From Apium graveolens (Eukaryota > Streptophyta > Magnoliopsida > Apiales > Apiaceae), in assembly GCF_009905375.1 (NCBI RefSeq), contig NC_133647.1:132014088-132078087 (forward strand): DNA of 64,000 nucleotides, written 5' to 3'. Each line of letters begins with the position of its first letter. The stretch's first letter is position 1. Below are positions 1 through 10,784 of this stretch, in pieces. The notes below the pieces were generated by a model that saw nothing but the letters and a program-made list of their open reading frames with translations, ran no database searches and was not told the DNA's origin. Position numbers and translations under genes: made by a program.

Positions 1-1077
1 TTGATTTTGGGAGTTAAGAGTAGCACTAGTTGTTCTTGATGATTCATGGTATGATTTGGGCTTGGTTTAAATGGTTTAAAGTGGTTGATGAGTGATATTG
101 TCATATGGTTGTATTGGGATTGATTGGTGATCGTTTGGTGTTGAATTGGTTTGGTAAAATTTTGGGAAATCGCGTAAACATAGCCGTCGTAATGTCCGAA
201 TTACTTTAGACTGTTTTGTTCTTAACATCAGGACCCGAGAACTCACTGTTAGGTTTTGACCACTGCCATGATTAGATAGTTCATGTTACGAGCTTCGTTT
301 TGATATGTGGTTCGTTTGAATCTGACGTACGGTTTAGGAGAAACGACCGTTTTAAGTAACGGCGTTTCGCGACCGAACCATTACCCCTCGCCTTAATTTG
401 AAACCTTGGTTAAGGACTTTAAATGACTAATTGGGGTATGAAACAATTATGTTAAGTGGATTAGGCAGTTGGTAAGGTACTCGCGAAAGAATCGCTTTAA
501 AATTCTTAATGGTTAATTTATAAAAAAATGGTGGAGCCGAGGGTACTCGAGCGACTTAAGTGAATCGTTAAGCGCAAAAGCGAGCGTTAGAGTCTAGTTG
601 GTTAAAGTATAGATTCTTAAGCGACTTTAGTTTAATTCCGGCTTATGTTGTTGTTCATAGGTTACCGGACCCACTCTAAGCTTAAGTCTACCCCAGAACA
701 CTCAGGCAAGTTTTCTACCCGTTATACTGTTGTTGTGATGTATACATATGTATATGCATTATCTTGTGATAGATGCATGATGGTTAATTAGCAAATCTTG
801 CGATATATTGGAGCATGTGATATGGTATATATGCATGTCTGTTTCGTAATCTTGATATATATTTGTTGATTCAATTGCTTATAAGTTGCATAATACCTAT
901 GCTAGAGATAAGCACTAGTTGCGTATGCCCTTAGTATAGGGGACCCAAAGGTGAACATTTTCTAAAACCGGGAGTCGATGTTCCCGAGTATAATATATAT
1001 ATATATATATCTATATATATATATCTATATATATATAGATATAGTTTTCAAAACTATTAATCGAATAAGGTTTATTC

Positions 1078-1320
1078 GATAACTTTATTTTAATTAATGA
1101 ATATTAGTTTGAATATTCATTCGAGGGCCTATGACTCCGTTTATTTTATTTAATGAATATTATTTGGAATATTCATTCGAGGACCTATGACTCCGTTTAT
1201 TTTATGTAATGAATATTGTTTTGAATATTCAGTCGAGGACTTATGACCCCGTTTATTTTATTTAATAAATATTATTTTGAATATTAATTCGAGGACTTAT
1301 GACTCCGCTTATTTATTAAA
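1078..1320 (+). repeat. LTR subrepeats of about 56 bp with an AATATT palindrome
   Basis: About four imperfect tandem units, each with an inverted pair GAATATT...AATATTC followed by TCGAGGACCTATGACTCCG. The same array occurs in LTR2 (about 16475-16710) and, inverted, in the solo LTR at 8330-8660 and in LTR4 at about 59220-59545. Copy number and unit length differ between LTRs, so the array expands and contracts within the family. An AT microsatellite lies just upstream. Confidence 0.8.
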
Positions 1321-1795
1321 TAATATTCTTTATTTTATTAAAGAACAATGTTTCGATAATCAAACTCATTTTCGATTATTCAAATAAAGATCGTACTTTC
1401 GTATAAGTATATCTTTGGTTATTTATTATTCATTTCAAGTATAAGTTTTAAAACTTTTACTTCAATTATTTTTATAAGGATTATCCTTATGGGAATATTA
1501 TTTAAATAATAATATTCAGATATTTTCTAATATATTGGGACTGATTTATTTTATTAAATCAGCATTACTCCAAACATTCTTAAAAATGTTTTCGAGTCTT
1601 CAAAATGATTTTTAAAAGTTAGAGCGGATCCCCAAAACTCATTTTTATATTTAAGATCTTCCTTTCAAGGGGATTTAAATACTCGCTCAAAACCTGAGGG
1701 ATCCGGCTCTGTGGTGTATTTTATATTCGCAACGTGGTTGCTGTTTTGTGACAACAGTTTAAATACTTTCCCAATGTTCGGGAAGTAAGTCCATC

Positions 1796-1935
1796 TGATT
1801 GAGTCGGCATAAGCGACAGGCCGGGGTACGGTCTATGAAGGTGTAAGAGGCTGGGTGACAGTCCATCCACGCGTGAGTGGCCGGGTAACGGTCTTGCACG
1901 AGGTCCGAATGCTGCCAGGGTGATGACCGGCGAGA
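1796..1935 (+). repeat. GC-rich minisatellite inside the gypsy LTR
   Basis: Three to four degenerate units of about 30-34 bp built on GGCCGGGTAACGGTCT, an island of G+C in an AT-rich LTR. Equivalents: 17192-17330 in LTR2, 19570-19700 inverted in LTR3, and a decayed version at about 58625-58770 in LTR4. Function unknown; it may be part of the LTR regulatory region. Confidence 0.65.
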
Positions 1936-2807
1936 AATTCATCCATCTACAGTAGAAAAGGTTACTTATTGGTATCTTTGCCTGATCAGCAAGATATCGG
2001 GTTTATGCCAAAATTCTTTTCATTTCCAAAATTTATTGGATGTTATAAACTCTGTTCATACTTTACATGACAGAGGTTTTTAGGAAATGTATGAGAGATA
2101 TATATGGATATATATATCGTGACTTAATGAAGTATCTCGTAACTTCATTTCTTTTGAATGATATTATAAAGATTGAATCTATTAAAATCTTGTCTTGTAG
2201 TCTCATCTATGTGATGAACTTTTGAAACTGATTATAACTTGAACGGTGGTAGTTCAAGTAGTATTCGGAAAAGATATAAGTATATTGGAGTATCTTTTAA
2301 CTTCATCTTTTAAACTTATATCTAGTAAATGATTATCTTATGCATGTCAAAGATTTTCAGAAAAACGTTGAGACGAGGTTAGATATATGAGATCACCTTG
2401 CAACGATATTTTTATATTGTTATAAACTGGAACTCTGTGTTTATTATGCATGGAAGAGGACTTCCAAGATTTTGAAAAGTATATGTACATATATACTGAA
2501 TATTTTGCGACTTGGTCGCGTTAAGAGATCAAACTTGGTTCATTACTTCTTGACCAAGACTTTCATGAGTACTATGAGAATGCTCATATATTGTTAATTA
2601 TTATACATATAATTTCGGTGGGCTTGTTGCTCACCCTTGCTTTCTTCTTTCATCACACAACAACAGATAGAAAGGATGAACATGACCAAGCTCCCAATTC
2701 GCAAGCGGTTAGGAAACATTCCGCAGTTTCCTGTAGGCGTTGATGCCGTTGTAGCTGAGGTAGGAACTAACAATAGGCTAGGCTTTCAACTTTTGTTGTA
2801 CCAGACT

Positions 2808-4124
2808 TGTTAGGTCCCAATTTGTTTGTAGAAGGGGAGGTTGAATACAAACAATACCAAATAATCGAATAAATGCGGAATAAAAAATGTGAAACAAAAT
2901 TCAAGTTAAATAAAAATATTATTAAACTTGAAAGGTGTTACAACAACTATATTGATTACAAGGTATTAATCTCAAATCAATTATCACAAATCTAGAATAA
3001 ATTCGACATGAACTTTTTCTATTTTTGCAATAATTAGAATCAAATGCTAAACGCGATTTGAGATTAAGTTCTAGGGATTTTGATCCGCTAGATTGTTACA
3101 CAAGAACAAGAGAATGATTTCTAGTTGATTGGATTTAACTTTGCAATCTAGAAATTGATCTTGAATTAAGCAGATAAAAAATTGAATGTTTCAGAGGCGG
3201 CTGCTTTTTCTTTCTGTTTATTCTTGGCTTCTATTTTTTTTCTATTTTATTGGGTTGCTGCTTCTCTGCTTCTTTTTAATCAACAGCCGAATAGAATTGA
3301 ATTGGCATGACCATCCTATAGCTGGCAAGACTTTCGGTAGGACAATGGATTGAACTAGCAAGACAATCTGAATGAACTGGCATGACAATCAGAATGAACT
3401 AGCAAGACAATTCTTCTCCTAGTGTAACTTTCGGTGAGACTATTGAAATGACTTGGCATTACAATCGGTATGACAATCCAGATTGTCATGCTAGTTCATT
3501 TTCAATTGTCTTGCTGATTTAAGACTGTTTTTAAACCAATTAAACTTCTGAAAATTCCTAAAATTAATTCAGAATTAATTAATCAATTAATTCAATTAAT
3601 AAATAAATTATTCTTCGCAGATATAATTTATTTTCTTAATTAAATTAGATGACTTAATTAATTAATAGAGAATTAATTCTAGTCTTGAGCAGCAACCATT
3701 CTTCTGCAAATCTTCTGAAAATCACTGAAAATTATGAATCAATTCCACCACTTCAACGTTGACACTCGATGTACTGTCTGGTTCATGAGTGACTAACTTC
3801 CGTGACATTTCTTCATGTCTTGACTTTGATACTCTGATTTTCTTCAGATTAAATCCTTGTAATAAATGATACCCTGACGAGATCTCTGTCACTTGATTAA
3901 ATCCACGATCTTGATTTATATCACTGAGGCATGATCAAATTCTTGAACTTCTTCCAGTGAATTAACTCCTCAAGTCTGTAGATGAACCTTGTTTCTGAAT
4001 CCTTTGACAGATATTACTTTGCGAGATCTCTCTGACGGTCGATCCACTATTTACTTATTACATTCTTATTTGAGTTGAGTTGAATCCTCGAATATACAAA
4101 TAGGCCTATGACATATGACTTACA
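2808..4124 (-). mobile_element. S1: solo LTR of a SIRE-like copia element
   Basis: A 1317-bp insert present in LTR1 but absent from the same place in LTR2 (single AGACT at 18194-18198). It is flanked by the 5-bp duplication AGACT (2803-2807 and 4125-4129) and bounded by TG...CA. On the minus strand it ends with a CAACCTCCCCTTCTAC-type segment and then CCTAACA, the usual 3' end of SIRE/Maximus LTRs, just where the primer site of a full element would follow. It holds no coding sequence, primer site or second LTR, so it is a solo LTR left by LTR-LTR recombination. Confidence 0.9.
3351..3414. repeat. 22-bp tandem repeat in solo LTR S1
   Basis: Three consecutive units (3351-3372, 3373-3394, 3395-3414) of the form TGAACTRGCAWGACAATC plus 4 bases. 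Related degenerate copies lie just upstream (GGCAAGACTTTCGG) and inverted copies downstream (ATTGTCATGCTAGTTCA, 3482-3498). This is S1's own signature motif, comparable to those of elements B and C1. Confidence 0.75.
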
Positions 4125-4354
4125 AGACTTATGTATATTTATGAATTGTAATAATGGCAAAGAATATGTAAATTTATTCAGAAACCCTTTTAAGGTTAAA
4201 TGGTTTATAATTGTGGAATAAAATGACTTGTGTTATTTTTGGTATTCATCTCTGAGACTATAACTTGTGGTGTGTGTGTGTATATTGTGGGGTCACAGTA
4301 CACAGTAGTTGGTTGACTGTTAAGATTAAGTATTGATAAGGGTGTTACAGAAAT

Positions 4355-4366
4355 GGTATCAGAGCT
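4355..4366 (+). other. GyA primer binding site (initiator Met-tRNA)
   Basis: TGGTATCAGAGC, the standard complement of the 3' end of plant initiator Met-tRNA, starts four bases after the LTR1 end at 4350. It primes minus-strand DNA synthesis. Confidence 0.93.
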
Positions 4367-4611
4367 AAGCGTTATAAACCTCAGAGATGATGTGACGTTA
4401 AGATAATAAGTTCACTAAGATAATAAGAACTCTTGCCAAGTTCATAGTCGGGCTACCTAACGTAGTACTGATAGTTAAAACCCTTATGGGAACCCTTATA
4501 AATATCGTGATAGAAGTGTAGTTCGTTATCGTATATGGCATCGGGACTCCGAACCCTGAGGTTGAGGAGCAACAACACGATGATGTTTGATTACTTATTG
4601 GAGATCAGATT

Positions 4612-4743
4612 ATGGATCCGATAGAGCGTCCTAACGCAGGACCGGATGATGTTTATATTGAGGATGTAGCGATTGAGGATGTTGTCCTAAGAGGGATTGT
4701 TGCTGAGAAGAATCCCGTGGAGGATCCTGACAAGAATAAATAA
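4612..4743 (+). pseudogene. GyA gag N-terminal remnant
   Basis: A 43-codon frame starts at the first plausible ATG after the leader and ends in TAA. It is acidic (many Asp/Glu), like the variable N-terminus of Tekay-type gag. Reading on past the stop, sequence to about 4785 (TEELMTMVRATTRG) still looks gag-like. The text then changes abruptly to reverse-transcriptase sequence. Assignment is by position and composition only. Confidence 0.45.
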
Positions 4744-4784
4744 AGGACCACTGAGGAATTAATGACTATGGTTAGGGCGACTAC

Positions 4785-5700
4785 CAGAGGTAGGATTGGC
4801 CGGTCACTACCGGAGGTGCGTTCAAGTTTGTAAAGATAGTAGCCCTTTAACGCGGCTTACTCGTAAGACTGAGAAGTTTGAATGGACAGAGAAATGCGAG
4901 AACAACTTTCAAGAACTGAAGCAAAGATTGGTGATGGCCCCTATGTTGGTATTGCTGGATAGAAAAAGGAGATTTTGTGATTGTATTGACGCTTCGCATA
5001 AGGAATTAGGGTGCTCTTATACAGCACAACAAGGTACTCGCGTACGCGTCAAGAAAATTAAGGGAATATAAAATTCGATATCCCCACCCATGAGCTTGGG
5101 CTCGTGGCAATAGTTTTTCCCTAAAGATTGGAGGCACTACTTGTATGGAGAGAAGTGCAAGATTTACACAAGCCATAAGTGCTCTAGTGCATTTTCACGC
5201 AGAAAGAGCTCAACATGCGCCAGAGGAGGTGGTTAGAGCTAATCAAGGATTATGATTATGAGATTCTTTATCATCCAGGGAAAACCAAAATGGTGGCTAA
5301 TGACCTTAGTATAAAAGAGAGACTCAAGATGAGAATGTCTTTGGGAGAGTTTATAAGAGATTTTGAGAAAATGGAAATAGAAGTGAAGGTAACCGGAGCC
5401 GGTACCGAAAAGCTGTTTGAGATTGTAATACAGCCCGAATTGTTGGAAAAGAACATATTGTGCCAGAAAAAGTGATGAATGAAGGAAAAGAGCCAACAAA
5501 TAGATAAGAGATTAATACCGAGAAAGATGATAAGGGAATAATGAGTATTCCTACAGAATTTGGGTTCCAAATGTTCAAGAGCTTAAAGATGAGATCTTAG
5601 ATGAAAGCTAGTTTGAGGAATAAGATTTAGAGCAAACCCTGAACGTGATAGTCAGGGAGGTCACCATCAAGATAAAAGGAACCCATAACATACTGAAGTG
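4785..5700 (+). pseudogene. Displaced RT C-terminus / RNase H / integrase N-terminus fragment inside gag
   Basis: Gypsy pol text in frames broken by stops. 4796-5071 reads YRRC...SPLTRLTRKTEKFEWTEK and DASHKELGC, the RT thumb to RNase H start. 5215-5475 reads MRQRRWLELIKDYDYEI and YHPGKTKMVANDLS, the RNase H C-terminus. Then come an integrase-like N-terminal stretch (QPELLEKN) and decayed sequence to about 5700. In a normal element this lies downstream of gag and protease, but here gag core sequence resumes only at about 5880. It is therefore a translocated or captured pol fragment, or the scar of a template switch. Confidence 0.75.
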
Positions 5701-5859
5701 GAAAATGAGGATTTAAAACATGTAGGATGACCCCGATTATGGGGAGGAGGAGGGAACGTTCAGACTAAGGAAACAGAAGTCGAGTAAGGAAAGGAGACCC
5801 GAGATGGTACTCCTATACGGAAATTCATGGACCTGTCTAAACATAACTTATACTTTTAT

Positions 5860-6405
5860 TCCCAACCACCACCTTGAGGAAACAATGCGGTAGGAAATCC
5901 TTTCATGACCTTTAAGTCGCTAAGCTCTCAGAGTTCCAAGGAACAGGTTGACCCAGTCGAGGCAAGAGCCTGGCTAAAGGAAATATAGGAATCATTTGAG
6001 ATTCTAAATGATTGATGAAGCACAAAAGACTATTTTTGTCACTTACCCCCCCCCCCTTAGAGAGAGGCTACCCGTTGGTGAAAGGCCAAGAAAGGCACGG
6101 AGCCAGAGGTTATAATAAACTGGTTAAAGTTCAGACAATTGTTTTCGGGAAAGTACTTCCCAAGTTTATGGAGATAGTGTAAAAGCTTTAGAGCCAGAAC
6201 AAAGGCAGAAGAGTATGATGAATTATGAATCTAAGTTGTAAAAGTTGTCAAGATTCATTTTGAGGACACAAATCCAGAATGACGGGATGTTTGAAATCAA
6301 CGCTTATGTTGTGTTGGTTCATGAAATAATGATAAGAGAAAGGAAAATAAAAAGAAACTGAAGTGGAAAGGAATATAAAGGCAATAGAGTTTGAGGATTG
6401 ATAAG
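5860..6405 (+). pseudogene. GyA gag capsid remnant
   Basis: Translated in shifting frames, this part shows the Ty3/gypsy gag pattern: a segment like SSEFQGTGDPVEARAWLKE, then WWKAKKGTEPEVIINW and KFRQLFSGKYFP. These match the retrotransposon gag capsid core (the conserved W and FxxKYFP). Several stops and small indels make it non-functional. A run of nine C lies at about 6049-6057. The inverted solo LTR at 6406 interrupts it after TSD ATAAG. Confidence 0.7.
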
Positions 6406-8700
6406 TGTAACACCCCCAAATCCGGGGTCGGGGATCCGGGTTGTCACGAGTTCCATTTCCCTTAATAACACCCAATCTTATTAAACAATCAACTACTCTA
6501 TACTGTGACCCCACAATACACACACACACACACCACAAGTTATAGTCTCAGAGATGAATTCCCAAAAATAATCACAAGTCACTTTATTCCACAATTATCT
6601 GTCAATACACCTTAAAAGGTTTTCTAAATAAATTTACATTTTCTTTGCCATTATTACAATTGATAAAGATACATAAGTCTGGTACATCAAAAGTTGAAAG
6701 CCTAGCCTATTGGTAGTTCCTACCTCAGCTACAGCGACATCAACGCCTATAGAAAACTGCGGAACATTTCCTAATCACTTGCGAATTAGAAGCTTTGTCC
6801 TGGTTATCTTGTCTATCTGATTTTGTGTGATGAAAAAAGAAAGCAAGGTGAGCAGCAAGCCCACAAAAATAATATGTATAATGATTAACAATATATGAGC
6901 CTTCTCATAGTACTCATGAAAGTCTTGGTCAAAAGAAATGAACCAAGTTGATATCTTAATGCGATGAAGTCGCAAAATATTCAGTATATATATACATATA
7001 TACTTTTCAAAATATTGGAAGTCCTCTTCCATGCATAATACACACAGAGTTCCAGTGTATAACTGTATAAAAATACCGTTGCAAGGTGATCTCATATATC
7101 TAACCTTGTCTCAACGTTTTTCTGAAAATCTTTGTCATGCATAAGATAATCATTTAATAGATATAAGTTTAAAAGATGAAGTTACAAGATACTCCAATAT
7201 ACTTATATCTTTTCCAAATACTACTTGAACTACCACCGTTCAAGTTATAATTAGTTCAAAAGTTCATCACATAGATGAGACTACAAGATAATACTTGAAT
7301 AGATTCAACCTTTAAAATATCATCAAAATAAAATGAAGTTATGAGATACTTCATTTGATGCAAACATCATTTTGAAAACTTGACCCTGCCAACACTCAAT
7401 AATCGCCCAACCGTAGCCTTTCTATCGAAGTGCTCTGGGTAGTGTTGCAGAAATATCCAATTGGATGATGAACTCATTACGGGAGTTTGCCGTGCCAGGA
7501 AGACCACTTACGATGATCAGTCGTAGTAGTGCAACCCCACCATTTTCTACATGTAGAGGAGAACCTGTTGGATTTACTTGTCAACCGAACACTGAACTCC
7601 TAAGGAATGGACCGCCTTAGCGGAACTTCCAGGCCATTTGGGCCAATATAATAAGGCTGGGCCGGCACCACTCGACCACTTACGCCACTCCTAGTTCAGA
7701 TGAAATCCATGACTCTGAAACGTAAAGCTCGTTCCCCCTTTCCCCAAGTAGAAACTTGTTGATACGGCTCCACCAAGAAGTAGTATCTAGTTGGAAAGGA
7801 AAACTCACCGATATTTCCCAGGCGATGCCTGTTAATGGATTAACTTGTTCCAAGAATTTTACTTCCCGAGTGTTGGGTAAGTAATCAATTCATTTATCAA
7901 AACAGCAACCTTGTTGCGAATATAAAACACACCATAGAGCCGGATCCCTCAGGTTTTGAGCGAGTATTTAAATCCCCTTCGAAAGGAGGATCTTAAATAT
8001 AAAAATGAGTTTTAGGATCCGCTCTAACTTTTAAAAATCATTTTGAAGGCTCGCGAAACATTTTTAAGAATGTTCGGAGTGATGTTGATTTAGTAAATAA
8101 ATCAGTCCCAATATATTAGAAAATATCTGAATATTATTATTTAAATAATATTCCCATAAAGAATAATCTTTATAAAAATAATTGAAGTAGAAGTTTTAAA
8201 ACTCTTACTTGAATGAAAATTAAATAATCAAAGATATACTTATACAAAAGTACTATCTTTATTTGAATAATCGAAAATAAGTTTGATTATTGAAATATTA
8301 TTCTTTAATAAAATAAAGAATATATCTCAGCAAATAATCAGAGTCATAGATCCTCAAATTAATATTCAATAAATAAATTAAGCTGAGTCATAAGCCCTCG
8401 AATGAATATTCGAAATAATATTCAATAATAAAATAAAGGAGTCATAAGTCCTCGGATGAATATTCGAAATAATATTCAATAATAAAATAAAGGAGTCATA
8501 AGTCCTCCGAAGAATATTCGAAATAATATTTAATAATAAAATAAAGGAGTCATAAGTCCTCGGATGAATATTCGAAATAATATTCAATAATAAAATAAAG
8601 GAGTCATAAGTCCTCGGATGAATATTCGAAATAATATTCAATAATAAAATAAAGTTATCGAATAAACCTTATTCGATTAATAGTTTTGAAAACTATAACC

Positions 8701-8745
<45 letters not shown>

Positions 8746-10779
8746 CTACTCGGGATCCTCGACTCCCGGTTTTAGAAAATATTTTCACCTTTGGGTCCCT
8801 ATAATAAGGGTATATGCAATTTACCGCTATTCTCTAGCATAGGTATTATCAACTGAACCAACAGATATATATGGCAAGAATACGAAACAGGCATGCATAT
8901 GTACCATATCACATGCTACAATATATCGCAAGAATTTGTTAATATAACCGTCATGCATCTATTACAAGATAATGCATATACAAGTGTATACATCACAACA
9001 ACAGTATAACGGATAGAAAACTTGCCTGAGCGACTGGGGGTTACAAATGGCTCAGGACAAGTCTGGTAACCTATAAACAACAAGTAAGTTGGAATTAAAC
9101 CAAAGTCACTTGTAAATCTATACTTTAACCAACTTAGACTCTAACGCTTGCTTTGCGCTTACTGATTCTCTTAAGTCACTCGAGTACCCTCGGCTCCACC
9201 ATTTTTAATAATTTAACCATTATGAGTTTTAAGGCGATTCCTTCGCGAGTGTCTTACCAACTGCCTAACACACTTAACATAATTGTTTCATACACTAATT
9301 AACCCTTTAAGCTCCTTAACCAAGGTTTCAAAGTAAGGCGAGGGGTAATAGTTCGGTCGCGAAATGCCGTTACTTAAAATGGTCGTTTCTCCTAAACCGT
9401 ACATCGGAATCAAACGAACTACATATCAAAACGAAGCTCGTAACATGAACTATCTAAACATGGCAATGGTAAAAATCTAGTAGGGAGTTATCGGGTCCTA
9501 ATATTATGAACAAAAGCAGTCTAAAGTAAATCGGACATTACGACGGCTATGTTTACGCGATTTCCCAAATTTTTACCATTCCAAATCATATCAATCCAAC
9601 TACCAATCAACAACAACTCAAGATACACATCAATGCTACTGATTTCAGTCATAATAAGCTCAAGTATCTCAATCCAATCATATATTATAATATCTCCAAA
9701 TTCAACTAAACTACTTAACAATTAAGCTCGAATCATGCTTATCATTCAAATTACTACTCATCCATCCAAACCATCTCCAAACTTCAACATTCAAACTTAT
9801 TACTAAAGGGTGTAAAGATTTATACCTTCCTTGGGAGGTGTTAAGTTGCTAGGAAGCCTTAGGGAGCCTCCTACAAGCTTGATCTTTCCAAAGAAATCAA
9901 GAACACAAAGTTAGGCTTTGAAGTTTCTAAAAGTCCGATTTAAAGAACTGTCAAAATGAGGGTCTTACCATGCTTATTTGGAAGAGACTTGTGAACAAGA
10001 GTTGTAGGACATCTCAATACCTTTCCAACTAGCTATAGAACACAACATTTGAGTGAGTATTGAAGGAGATATGGCAGTTTGAAGTTGCTGGGTTTGTTTT
10101 AGCCGAGAGCTTTCTTCTTGAAATGGGAAAGTCAACTTCTAATTTTTGTGTTTTATGATATTTGCTTGGTTGCTTCTCCTTTTTGGCCTTGGAAAATGTT
10201 TTAGCTTTTTACCATGGTAAATTTTACATGGCCCAAAATCAACCAGCAAAACAAAACCCTTGTCATGCTTATGCTTATGTCATCTTGCACATGTCATAAT
10301 GCTTCCACTTGTCCACACCTTGTTAGTTTGATGACATCATTATCCCTAACATCCTTGATTAACTCCTAATTGCTTGCCTAATGACCACTGATCTGTTATA
10401 CGATTCGCTTAACTTTCATTTTCGTTTATCGTTTGAGGGATCATACCCGGGATCTTATTACTTAGGTTTCTTTAACCTTTCTCAATACATTATATATCTT
10501 TCATGATCCTCTCTTATAATCCTTGAATTTAAATCCTTTTTATTCTGTTACCTTATACTCAATTCTTTCTGTATCTGGTAGATTTTCGGGAAAAATCAAA
10601 GTGTTCGGAATTGGATTCTGACGATCTTTACATACACTTATATACCATATAGAGTACTAATAAAATCTCAGAATATCCATAACAGAACCCCTACATAGTG
10701 TGGCATGTAAAGTTTTCTCATTCAGCAAAAACACTATTCATAAGGGTTTCAAAAATTTCCAAAAATTGGGGTTATTACA
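6406..10779 (-). mobile_element. S2: solo LTR of the same gypsy family, inverted inside GyA
   Basis: A 4374-bp unit starting TGTAACACCCCC and ending GGGGTTATTACA (minus-strand reading TGTAATAACCCC...GGGGGTGTTACA). It is flanked by ATAAG at 6401-6405 and 10780-10784. It aligns antiparallel to LTR2 for most of its length, including the AT tract (8701-8742) and subrepeats. A block at about 7378-7860 is clearly different from the other LTRs and richer in G+C. It has no coding sequence. The many short open frames inside are noise. Confidence 0.92.
8330..8660 (-). repeat. 54-bp tandem array in solo LTR S2
   Basis: About five units of 54 bp containing GGAGTCATAAGTCCTC and the palindromic pair GAATATTCGAAATAATATTC. 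Because 54 is a multiple of three, the minus strand stays open over 8378-8641 and gives an 18-residue repeat. That open frame is a by-product of the repeat length, not a gene. Confidence 0.85.
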
Positions 10780-10784
10780 ATAAG

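Larger units (their letters stand above)
1..4350 (+). repeat. GyA 5' LTR (partial, interrupted)
   Basis: Near-identical to 15394-18462 over its length, apart from the solo LTR at 2808-4124 and a missing segment of about 45 bp just before the end. It finishes GATAAGGGTGTTACA and is followed directly by the primer site, as expected for a 5' LTR. It contains an (AT)n tract near 990-1043, four roughly 56-bp subrepeats (about 1078-1320) and a GC-rich tandem block (about 1800-1935). The small open frames in it (for example minus 1721-1942) also lie in LTR sequence and are not genes. Confidence 0.92.

Noticed and set aside
4355..4366. Possible tRNA gene fragment (TGGTATCAGAGC, also 31749 and 42544)
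   Set aside because: These 12-base matches are primer binding sites next to LTR ends; no tRNA arms follow.
6049..6057. Run of nine C in decayed gag
   Set aside because: A lone homopolymer in non-functional sequence, possibly an assembly length artefact; no further meaning seen.
8378..8641. Repeat protein frame with an 18-residue period
   Set aside because: It lies in the 54-bp LTR subrepeat array, is open only because 54 is divisible by three, and other LTR copies do not keep it open.
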